Made by a program: the position numbers and the translations under genes. Below are positions 1-5,959 of a stretch of DNA of 13,912 nucleotides, one piece after another. This DNA comes from an uncultured bacterium (GTDB taxonomy: Bacteria > Bacillota > Clostridia > TANB77 > CAG-508), in the NCBI GenBank assembly GCA_905215615.1, contig CAJMQM010000027.1, forward strand, positions 1-13,912, given 5' to 3'. Each line of letters opens with the position of its first letter. Position 1 is the stretch's first letter. The notes under the pieces are model-generated. The model was not told where the DNA came from. It made no database searches and saw only the letters and a program-made list of their open reading frames with translations.

Positions 1-1167
1 TCAATTATATTATTTACATCTGGTACAACTTCTATAGCAAAAGCAGTTGCTTTATCTCAGTCAAATATTTGTGCAGATATTACAGCTTTAAGCCAAATGG
101 CAAAAATATATGAGAGTGATAGATTTTTATCATTTTTACCATTGCACCATACATTTGAATCTACTTGCACATTTTTATATGGAACATCATGTGGAATTAC
201 AATTGCATTTTGTGACGGATTAAAATATATTCAAAAAAATTTAAAAGAATTTGATATTACAGGGTTTGTGTGTGTTCCGCTTATGCTAGAAATAATGTAT
301 AAAAAAATGATGAAAACTATAGAAGAACAAGGAAAAGCTAAACTTGTTAATGCAATGAGAAAAGTAACAAGAGGATTATTAAAAATAAAAATAGATGTAA
401 GAAGAAAAGTATTTAAGCAAGTACTAGAAGGTCTAGGACCAAACTTAAGGATGTTTATATCTGGTGGTGCTGCAATAAGCAAAGAAGCAATAAAAGCATT
501 TAGAGATATAGGAATAAATCTTTTACAGGGCTATGGATTAACAGAAACTTCACCAGTTCTTGCAGGAGAAAACGACGTGTGCAAAAGAGATGGCTCAGTT
601 GGATTTGCACTTCCAGGAATAGACTTAAAAATATATAATCCAAATGAAGATGGTATAGGGGAAATAATAGCTAAAGGACCTACAGTAATGCACAAATACT
701 TAGACAATGAAGAAGCAACAAAAGAAGTACTAAAAGATGGATGGTTTCATACGGGTGACTTAGGAAAGTTTGATAAAGATGGCTTCTTATTTGTAACTGG
801 AAGAAAGAAAGACGTTATTGTATTAAAAAATGGAAAAAATATTTTCCCAGAAGAATTGGAAATCTTAATTAATAAATTAGATTATGTTTCAGAGTGCATG
901 GTATATGGCAAGCCAGACAAAGACGATGACTTAAAAATATGTGCAAAAATAGTTTATAATCCAGAAGTAATGCAAAGTTTATACCAAGATAAGAAAAAAG
1001 AAGAGTATCACGATATAGTATGGCAAGACATACGCAATAATATAAATAAGCAAATGCCAGCATATAAATACATAAGAGAAATAATAGTAACAGATGAGCC
1101 ACTTATAAAAACAACTACACAAAAGGTAAAAAGAAATGAGGAAATGAAGAAAATATTTGGAAACTAA
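1..1167 (+). CDS. AMP-forming long-chain acyl-CoA synthetase, 5' end outside the window
   Basis: The protein activates a carboxylic acid, probably a fatty acid, with ATP to an acyl-adenylate and transfers it to CoA, at the inner face of the membrane. The frame is open from base 1, so the gene is partial; the first ATG, at 97, is internal. In the 388 visible residues the adenylate-forming signature LFTSGTT lies at 4-10 and fits the usual P-loop pattern, ending in AK instead of PK. The motif GYGLTETSP is at 177-185, GWFHTGDLG at 247-255, and GRKKD at 267-271 leads into GKNIFPEELE. The C-terminal TQKVKR holds the expected catalytic lysine at about 375. About the first third of a typical 550-600 residue enzyme is missing. 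Motif order and the complete C-terminal lid domain make the family certain; chain-length preference is inferred. A terminator follows, so capA downstream is a separate unit. Confidence 0.93.
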   Translation, partial: SIILFTSGTTSIAKAVALSQSNICADITALSQMAKIYESDRFLSFLPLHHTFESTCTFLYGTSCGITIAFCDGLKYIQKNLKEFDITGFVCVPLMLEIMYKKMMKTIEEQGKAKLVNAMRKVTRGLLKIKIDVRRKVFKQVLEGLGPNLRMFISGGAAISKEAIKAFRDIGINLLQGYGLTETSPVLAGENDVCKRDGSVGFALPGIDLKIYNPNEDGIGEIIAKGPTVMHKYLDNEEATKEVLKDGWFHTGDLGKFDKDGFLFVTGRKKDVIVLKNGKNIFPEELEILINKLDYVSECMVYGKPDKDDDLKICAKIVYNPEVMQSLYQDKKKEEYHDIVWQDIRNNINKQMPAYKYIREIIVTDEPLIKTTTQKVKRNEEMKKIFGN

Positions 1168-1220
1168 ATAGTAGGAATTTATTTAGTAGAAAGCAATATA
1201 TCTACATGAAAATATATAAT

Positions 1221-1258
1221 AAAAAATACTGGCTGTAAAATTATAGCCAGTATTTTTT
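1221..1258 (+). terminator. Rho-independent terminator after the acyl-CoA synthetase gene
   Basis: A perfect 14-bp inverted repeat has arms at 1221-1234 and 1245-1258, a 10-nt loop and a run of T on the right arm. The stem core is ACTGGCT/AGCCAGT. The A-rich left arm means it could also work in the opposite direction. Confidence 0.9.
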
Positions 1259-1281
1259 TACTATATATCATTTACTTATTT

Positions 1282-1310
1282 TTGAAAATGTGTTAAATTA
1301 TTAGTATAGT
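1282..1310 (+). promoter_or_regulatory. Sigma-A type promoter of the capA-family gene
   Basis: TTGAAA at 1282-1287, a 17-bp spacer and TATAGT at 1305-1310 match the housekeeping consensus at four of six and five of six positions. Transcription would start near 1317, close to the ribosome binding site TTGGAGGA at 1318-1325, so the leader is very short. Confidence 0.65.
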
Positions 1311-1330
1311 AATTAGTTGGAGGAAAAATA

Positions 1331-2593
1331 ATGCCAAACGAGAGAAGAAGAAATAAAAGAAAAATTACAAGAATTAAAGACTTATTAACAATGAAAAACT
1401 TTTTAATTATTGTTGGAATTCTAGCAGTAATTATATGTATTTCAATAGGAGTTATGATTTATAGAAATTATCAAGATAAACAATTATTAGCTAAGCAGAA
1501 AGATGAAGTAACTAAACAAATAGACGATATTTTTACAGAAACATTAAATAATATTTCTACAACAAATGAAGAAGTAGAAAAAATGGACAAAATAGTAAGA
1601 ATATCTGCAGTAGGAGATATTCTATGTGGCGACGAAATGCTTATGAATGCTAAAAATGAAGACAATAGCTATGACTTTAATAATATATTTAAAAATGTAA
1701 GCCAATTTTTTGAAAGAAGCGATGTAACCGTTGGCACAATGGAAACCAACTTTACAAATGCACAATTTTCTGGGTATAATAAATCAAATTCACCAAGAGA
1801 ATTTGCAATGGCAGTAAAAAAAGCAGGAGTAAACTTAGTAAGTTTAGCACATAATCATGCACTAGATTATGGAGTAGATGGAATAAAAGATACAAAAAGG
1901 TACTTACAAGAAATGGAATATAATGTAGCAGGAGATAGACTAGAAGGAAATAATGTTTTAGTAAAAGAAGTAAAAGGAGTAAAAATTGCTTTTTTAGCTT
2001 ACACATATGGGGTAAATGATGAAGGTGGTAAAACAAATAAAGAACTAGATTCTGTATACATTTTTAATGAAGAGCAAGCAAAGCAAGATATTGAATATGC
2101 AAAGGAAAATGCAGATACAATTTGTGTTTTAATGCACTGGGGAGACATGTATTCAAATGAAGTTAGTGATGAGCAAAAGAAAATTGCCGACTTTTTAGTA
2201 GATAATGGTGTAACTTTAATAATAGGTACACATCCAGCAACTGTTCAGCCAATGGAAATAAGACAAAATAAAGAAGGAAAAAATGTACTAGTAGCATATT
2301 CTTTAGGAAACTTCTGCTCATCAATTTCAGAAGATAATGCAAAAGTAGAACTAATTTTAAACATAGAGCTTAGAAAAAGTGGAGAAGATGGAGAAGTTTA
2401 CCTTAAAAAAGTGGATTACACACCTTTGTATATGTTAGATAAGGGGGCAACAGCAGAAAATAGATATGAAATAGTAGATATGAAAAATACAGCTTTACAA
2501 TATGCAAGTGGAAATGAGGTAGTATCAAGAGAAACATATAATAAATTAATTAATGGACTTGACTTGCTAGAGCAATTATTAAAACAAGATTAA
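1331..2593 (+). CDS. CapA-family membrane-anchored metallophosphatase-like protein
   Basis: The protein belongs to the PGA_cap/CapA family, related to calcineurin-type metallophosphatases and named after poly-gamma-glutamate capsule synthesis; its substrate here is unknown. The start ATG lies 6-7 bases after a TTGGAGG ribosome binding site. An Arg/Lys-rich stretch (5-16) precedes one hydrophobic segment (about 24-44), so the bulk should face outside. A charged linker follows, then the family motifs: AVGDILCGDEM (93-103), SLAHNHALDYG (171-181), MHWGDMYS (268-275), GTHPA (299-303) and YSLGNF (323-328). Asp96, Asn175, His176, His269 and His301 are likely metal-site residues by family analogy. 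Length (420 aa) is normal. No capB or capC lies nearby and terminators flank it on both sides, so it is a stand-alone gene and true capsule synthesis is not supported. A role in the cell envelope is inferred. Confidence 0.88.
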   Translation: MPNERRRNKRKITRIKDLLTMKNFLIIVGILAVIICISIGVMIYRNYQDKQLLAKQKDEVTKQIDDIFTETLNNISTTNEEVEKMDKIVRISAVGDILCGDEMLMNAKNEDNSYDFNNIFKNVSQFFERSDVTVGTMETNFTNAQFSGYNKSNSPREFAMAVKKAGVNLVSLAHNHALDYGVDGIKDTKRYLQEMEYNVAGDRLEGNNVLVKEVKGVKIAFLAYTYGVNDEGGKTNKELDSVYIFNEEQAKQDIEYAKENADTICVLMHWGDMYSNEVSDEQKKIADFLVDNGVTLIIGTHPATVQPMEIRQNKEGKNVLVAYSLGNFCSSISEDNAKVELILNIELRKSGEDGEVYLKKVDYTPLYMLDKGATAENRYEIVDMKNTALQYASGNEVVSRETYNKLINGLDLLEQLLKQD

Positions 2594-2606
2594 AATAATA
2601 AAAAAT

Positions 2607-2665
2607 AATATAAAGTAACCTAAGAAAAATAAATTTAAAGTTATAAAATTGGGTTACTTTATATT
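2607..2665 (+). terminator. Long-loop hairpin between the capA-family gene and rimO
   Basis: A perfect 14-bp inverted repeat has arms at 2607-2620 and 2652-2665 around TAAAGTAACC/GGTTACTTTA, with a 31-nt loop. It is followed by ATTTATAATATA rather than a clean T run, so termination may be weak. Its right arm also lies next to the putative rimO promoter, so a regulatory role is possible. Confidence 0.5.
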
Positions 2666-2678
2666 TATAATATATAAT
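2649..2678 (+). promoter_or_regulatory. Possible rimO promoter
   Basis: A perfect TATAAT at 2673-2678 stands 43 bases before the rimO start. Its -35 partner, TTGGGT at 2649-2654 (18-bp spacer), is poor. In sequence this AT-rich the -10 could be chance. Confidence 0.3.
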
Positions 2679-2720
2679 AATATGTAGAAGGCTATTTGCC
2701 TTAAGGAGGAAAGTAGTAAA

Positions 2721-4031
2721 ATGAAAGTAGGATTTGTTTCATTAGGATGTAGTAAAAATTTAGTAGATACTGAAAAAACAATTGAACTATTTAAAAAGCA
2801 TGGGTATGATATTGTAAGTAAACCAGAAGAGGCGGATATAATTGTAATAAATACATGTGGATTTATAGAATCTGCCAAAGAAGAAGCTATAAATACAATA
2901 TTAGAAATGGCTGATTATAAAAAAGAAAATTGTAAATATATTATTGCAATGGGATGCTTAGTACAAAGGTACAGAGACGAACTTGAAAAATCATTGCCAG
3001 AGGTTGACTTATTTATTAAATATGATGAATACAACACAATATGGAGTCAAATAGATAGCTTAATAAATAAAGATAGAGTAAATAATAAAGAAGAAGTACA
3101 GTTCAATAGTTTAAGAGAAAGAGTTATAACAACAGGAGACAATTATGCTTATTTAAAAATAGCTGATGGCTGTGATAATAGATGTACTTTTTGTGCAATT
3201 CCATCTATACGTGGTAAATTCGAAAGTAGACCAATGGAAGATATTATAGAAGAAGCAAAAGACCTTGCTAAAAAAGGTTACAAAGAAATAATACTAATAG
3301 CACAAGATACAACAAAATATGGTTTAGATATATATGGCAAGCCAAGACTAGCAGATTTATTAAAGAAATTATGCAAAATAGATGGCATAAAATGGATTAG
3401 ATTTTTATATGCATATCCAGAAACAATAGATGATAAGCTAATAAAAGTAGTAAAGAAAAATGATAAGATATGCAAATATTTTGATATTCCAATACAACAT
3501 ATTTCAGATACTGTTTTAAAAAGGATGAATAGAAGAAGCAATTCAGAAAGCATTGAAGTATTAATAAAAAAATTAAGAGATAAAATCCCAGGTGTAATAA
3601 TAAGAACAACAATAATGGTAGGATTTCCAGGCGAAACACAAGAAGATTTTGATAAACTATGTACTTTTGTAGAAAATACTAAATTTGATAGATTAGGTGC
3701 ATTTGCATATTCAAAAGAAGAGGGAACACCTGCATCAAGATTAAAAGAACAAGTTCATCCAATGACCAAAAAAGCCAGATATAATAAAATAATGGAAATA
3801 CAGCAAAAGGTTTCAAAAGAGAATTTAAACAAATACATAGGCAAGGAAGTAGAAGTTTTAGTAGAAGAAAAAACAAGAGATGGTAAATATTATGTATGCA
3901 GAAGTTACATGGATGTACCAGATATAGATGGGGTAATTTACTTAAAGGCTTCAAAGGAGCTAAGAAGCGGAGATTTTGTAAAATGCAAAATACAATCATC
4001 AATAAATGAGTATGATTTGTTAGGAGAATAA
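2721..4031 (+). CDS. rimO: Ribosomal protein S12 (aspartate) methylthiotransferase RimO
   Basis: This radical-SAM enzyme adds a methylthio group to a conserved aspartate of ribosomal protein S12 in the cytoplasm. The start follows AAGGAGG at 2703-2709 by 11 bases. The N-terminal UPF0004 domain has the three cysteines of the auxiliary iron-sulfur cluster: Cys10 in VSLGCSKNLVDTE, Cys46 in NTCGFIESAKEE and Cys79 in MGCL. The SKNLVDTE and GFIESAKEE blocks are typical of RimO rather than the tRNA enzymes MiaB and MtaB. The radical-SAM cluster motif CDNRCTFC gives Cys151, Cys155 and Cys158. LIAQDTTKYG, IPIQHIS and MVGFPGETQEDF follow in order. The last 65 or so residues form a TRAM domain. Length (436 aa) is normal and no key residue is missing. 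It is a single-gene unit that ends against a terminator shared with the convergent rubrerythrin gene. Confidence 0.95.
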   Translation: MKVGFVSLGCSKNLVDTEKTIELFKKHGYDIVSKPEEADIIVINTCGFIESAKEEAINTILEMADYKKENCKYIIAMGCLVQRYRDELEKSLPEVDLFIKYDEYNTIWSQIDSLINKDRVNNKEEVQFNSLRERVITTGDNYAYLKIADGCDNRCTFCAIPSIRGKFESRPMEDIIEEAKDLAKKGYKEIILIAQDTTKYGLDIYGKPRLADLLKKLCKIDGIKWIRFLYAYPETIDDKLIKVVKKNDKICKYFDIPIQHISDTVLKRMNRRSNSESIEVLIKKLRDKIPGVIIRTTIMVGFPGETQEDFDKLCTFVENTKFDRLGAFAYSKEEGTPASRLKEQVHPMTKKARYNKIMEIQQKVSKENLNKYIGKEVEVLVEEKTRDGKYYVCRSYMDVPDIDGVIYLKASKELRSGDFVKCKIQSSINEYDLLGE

Positions 4032-4048
4032 TATGAAATATGTATAAA

Positions 4049-4087
4049 ATAAAAACTCTTAAGGAGATTTTCCTAAAGAGTTTTTAT
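4049..4087. terminator. Bidirectional terminator between rimO and rubrerythrin
   Basis: Arms at 4049-4060 (ATAAAAACTCTT) and 4076-4087 (AAGAGTTTTTAT) pair over 12 bp. After one A-A mismatch, AGGA pairs with TCCT around a 5-nt loop. A-rich and T-rich flanks on both strands suit termination of both convergent genes. Confidence 0.88.
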
Positions 4088-4096
4088 TCATTATAA

Positions 4097-4630
4097 TTAA
4101 TAATTTTCAGCATTTATTTCAAAAAATGCTTGAGGATGGTTGCAAACTGGGCAAACTAATGGAGCTTCTGTTCCAACATGAATATGTCCACAGTTTCTAC
4201 ATTTCCATACAGTAATACTTCCTCTTTTAAATACTTCACCATTTCCTAAATTATCTATTAATTTTCTATATCTTTCTTCGTGATGTTTTTCTACTTCTCC
4301 TATTGCTCTGAATTTTGCAGCTATTTCTGTAAATCCTTCTTCGTCGGCAACTTTAGCAAAATTTGCATACATATCTGTCCACTCATAATTTTCTCCTGCT
4401 GCTGCTGATTTTAAGTTTTCCATTGTATTTCCAATTCCATTTAGATATTTAAAATGTATTTTAGCATGCTCTTTTTCATTTTCAGCTGTCTCTAAAAATA
4501 TTGCAGCAATTTGCTCATAACCTTCCTTTTTTGCTACGCTAGCAAAATATGTGTATTTATTTCTAGCTTCTGACTCACCAGAAAAAGCAGCTTTTAAATT
4601 GGCTTCTGTTCTTGAACCTTTTAATTCCAT
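4097..4630 (-). CDS. rbr: Rubrerythrin (non-haem diiron peroxidase)
   Basis: Rubrerythrin reduces hydrogen peroxide in the cytoplasm of anaerobes, taking electrons from NAD(P)H through rubredoxin-type partners. I place the start at 4630 (MELKGSRTEANL), 7 bases after AGGAGG at 4638-4643. An upstream in-frame start at 4669 would add 13 residues but has no ribosome binding site and falls in the operator region. Residues 1-130 form the four-helix ferritin-like domain with Glu19 in SGESEARNKY, Glu52-x-x-His55, acidic residues in ADEEGF (95-100), and Glu114-x-x-His117, the usual diiron ligands. The C-terminal rubredoxin-like domain has the Cys4 iron site: CRNC (144-147) and CPVC (160-163). The 177-residue protein starts and ends like classical rubrerythrins. 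It is monocistronic with its own strong promoter; control by a PerR/Fur-type repressor is inferred. Confidence 0.95.
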   Translation of the reverse strand: MELKGSRTEANLKAAFSGESEARNKYTYFASVAKKEGYEQIAAIFLETAENEKEHAKIHFKYLNGIGNTMENLKSAAAGENYEWTDMYANFAKVADEEGFTEIAAKFRAIGEVEKHHEERYRKLIDNLGNGEVFKRGSITVWKCRNCGHIHVGTEAPLVCPVCNHPQAFFEINAENY

Positions 4631-4653
4631 AATTTTTCCTCCTAAAATAAATT

Positions 4654-4668
4654 TGAGAACTATTCTCA
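4654..4668 (-). promoter_or_regulatory. Fur/PerR-family-like operator in the rubrerythrin leader
   Basis: TGAGAACTATTCTCA is an inverted repeat with exact 6-bp arms and a 3-base centre. It fits the 7-1-7 layout of Fur-family boxes (TGATAATNATTATCA) with three changes. It would lie at about +5 to +19 of the rubrerythrin transcript, a place where repressors block initiation or early elongation. The regulator is inferred; none is encoded here. Confidence 0.5.
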
Positions 4669-4679
4669 CTTTAAAAGTA

Positions 4680-4708
4680 ATAATATACCATTGTAATTAA
4701 AAAGTCAA
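4680..4708 (-). promoter_or_regulatory. Sigma-A promoter of the rubrerythrin gene
   Basis: Read on the minus strand, TTGACT (4708-4703), a 17-bp spacer and TATTAT (4685-4680) match the consensus at five of six positions each. The start would be near 4673, giving a leader of about 43 nt. Confidence 0.75.
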
Positions 4709-4718
4709 TGATAAATTG

Positions 4719-4733
4719 TTATAATTATTTTAA
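4719..4733. promoter_or_regulatory. PerR-box-like site upstream of the rubrerythrin -35 element
   Basis: TTATAATTATTTTAA matches the Bacillus PerR box TTATAATNATTATAA at 13 of 14 fixed positions. It sits 10 bp upstream of the rubrerythrin -35 element and within the shared rubrerythrin/pstS-like intergenic region. The match is striking for a peroxidase gene, but in DNA this rich in A and T it can arise by chance. Confidence 0.45.
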
Positions 4734-4744
4734 TATTTTATTTT

Positions 4745-4774
4745 GTGACAAAACTTGTAAATATATAGTAATAT
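4745..4774 (+). promoter_or_regulatory. Possible promoter of the pstS-like locus
   Basis: GTGACA at 4745-4750, an 18-bp spacer and TAATAT at 4769-4774 give a fair match to the sigma-A consensus. The ribosome binding site AAGGGG follows at 4791-4796. Confidence 0.4.
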
Positions 4775-4806
4775 GAAGAAAAAGAAATATAAGGGGAAAA
4801 TTAAAA

Positions 4807-5790
4807 ATGAAAAAAGCTACAATAATTTTATTAGTCATATTTTTACTAGTACTATCAATAGCAATCAGTTATATAATTTTAGATGTTGTGAATAATTCAG
4901 ATAATACAGAGTAGATAGCTAATAACGAAGAGCAAATAGTTAATAATGGCGTGACAAATGAAATTGACCAAACTGAAAGAATAACAGAATTGGAAGAAAG
5001 ATTAAGAGGAAATTTACCAATTATGGATGGGTCTACATCTACAATACCAATAGAAGGAGGTATTATAGCTGCTTTTGAAGGTATTACTCAAGAGGAAGCG
5101 GAAGCAAAAGTGCAGCATTCTACAACATATGGATCTTTTGATAATTTGCTAGATGGAAAGCGCGATGTAATTTTTACACCTTTATTATCTGCTGAACAAA
5201 AAGCAGAAGCAGAAGAAAGAGGCATAGAATTAGAAGCTGTGCCAATTGTAAAAGAGGCTTTTGTATTTGTGCTAAATGCAAATAATAGTGTAGATACATT
5301 AACACAAAATCAAATAAGGAGCATTTATACTGGAGATATCACAAATTGGAAACAACTTGGTGGAGATGACACAGAAATTATACCATATCAAAGAGATGAG
5401 ACTTCTGGAAGCCAAAACTTTATGGAAATATTTATGAATGGATATAATTTGATTGAGGCAAAAAAAGAATCAATTTTAGGATCGATGAATTCTATATTAG
5501 ATGTTATAGCTGGCTATGACAACGGAGAATACTCTATTGGGTATTCTGTATATGCATATGCAGCTAATATGTACACAAATGTAGATGGAATAAAGTTTGT
5601 AAAAGTAGATGGAGTAGAACCAAAAAATGAAACTATTTCAAGTGGAGAATATCCACTAATAGATTATACATATGCTATTTATGATAAAAACAAAGCAGGT
5701 TCTAATGTAACAGATTTAGTAGAGTGGCTTTTAACAGATGCAGGAAAAGAAGCAATGAAAAATGCAGGATATATTTCAGTTGAAAAATAA
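4807..5790 (+). pseudogene. PstS-like phosphate-binding protein gene interrupted by an in-frame TAG
   Basis: ATG at 4807 follows AAGGGG (4791-4796) by 10 bases. It opens a frame that encodes a short basic start and a hydrophobic segment (residues about 4-27) with no lipobox cysteine, a typical signal peptide or membrane anchor. Codon 36 (4912-4914) is TAG. The same frame then continues open to a TAA at 5788-5790 and encodes a complete phosphate-binding-like domain. The gene thus looks like an intact secreted solute-binding protein gene of 328 codons broken only by one amber codon in the linker between export signal and mature domain. Nonsense mutation, assembly error or readthrough are all possible. 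Nothing else in the locus looks decayed. Confidence 0.7.
4951..5790 (+). CDS. Phosphate-binding-like (PstS-type) solute-binding domain, open part of the interrupted gene
   Basis: This is the longest uninterrupted frame of the locus (279 aa from a GTG at 4951). The GTG has no ribosome binding site and skips the export signal, so a separate functional gene is doubtful. The PBP-like domain starts with the anion-binding loop LPIMDGSTSTIP (residues about 22-33). GSFDNLLDGKRDVIF, QIRSIYTGDITNWKQLGG and RDETSGSQNF follow, the last being the second ligand-contact block. It ends in VEWLLTDAGKEAMKNAGYI, the usual C-terminus of these proteins. The family binds phosphate or a related oxyanion outside the cell for an ABC importer, or acts as a sensor. 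No pstC, pstA, pstB or phoU lies in the window, so the ligand is inferred from the fold only. Confidence 0.75.
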   Translation: MTNEIDQTERITELEERLRGNLPIMDGSTSTIPIEGGIIAAFEGITQEEAEAKVQHSTTYGSFDNLLDGKRDVIFTPLLSAEQKAEAEERGIELEAVPIVKEAFVFVLNANNSVDTLTQNQIRSIYTGDITNWKQLGGDDTEIIPYQRDETSGSQNFMEIFMNGYNLIEAKKESILGSMNSILDVIAGYDNGEYSIGYSVYAYAANMYTNVDGIKFVKVDGVEPKNETISSGEYPLIDYTYAIYDKNKAGSNVTDLVEWLLTDAGKEAMKNAGYISVEK

Positions 5791-5819
5791 GCTCTAATGC
5801 TAGAGAAGGAGTAACATAT

Positions 5820-5861
5820 ATGAAAAAATATAAAGCTTTAGAAGACATGAAAAAATTATAA
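5820..5861 (+). CDS. 13-codon ORF with a strong ribosome binding site, possible peptide or gene remnant
   Basis: GAGAAGGAG at 5803-5811 lies 8 bases before an ATG that encodes MKKYKALEDMKKL and then TAA. It starts 29 bases after the pstS-like stop and ends before the terminator at 5886-5922, so it would be cotranscribed. One extra A in the AAAAAA run near the end would extend the frame to 22 residues (ending IINVLDRIFI), which hints at a frameshifted remnant. No function is recognisable. Confidence 0.25.
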   Translation: MKKYKALEDMKKL

Positions 5862-5885
5862 ATGTTTTAGATAGAATATTTATAT

Positions 5886-5922
5886 AAAAAAGTATGTGTA
5901 ATTAAAATGCACATACTTTTTT
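5886..5922. terminator. Bidirectional terminator between the pstS-like locus and feoB
   Basis: The 13-bp arms AAAAAAGTATGTG (5886-5898) and CACATACTTTTTT (5910-5922) pair perfectly around an 11-nt loop. Both strands end in a T run, fitting its place between convergent genes. Confidence 0.88.
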
Positions 5923-5959
5923 TATAATATATCAATAACATAAATATTATTTCTTATAT

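Noticed and set aside
1..45. Non-canonical AK in place of PK in the acyl-CoA synthetase P-loop as a sign of inactivity
   Set aside because: Alanine at this place is allowed by the known family signature, and all other motifs, including the C-terminal lysine, are intact.
1752..2036. Minus-strand frame rich in leucine opposite the capA-family gene
   Set aside because: Its poly-leucine content is the reverse complement of A-rich codons of the real gene; similar minus-strand shadows opposite rimO, dnaG and rpoD were dropped for the same reason.
4631..4669. Upstream start for rubrerythrin adding 13 residues
   Set aside because: No ribosome binding site, overlap with the operator palindrome, and the shorter start matches the normal N-terminus of the family behind AGGAGG.
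4912..4914. Pyrrolysine or a reassigned TAG in the pstS-like gene
   Set aside because: No pyrrolysine genes are visible, no other gene has an internal TAG, and the residue would lie in an unconserved linker; nonsense mutation is simpler.
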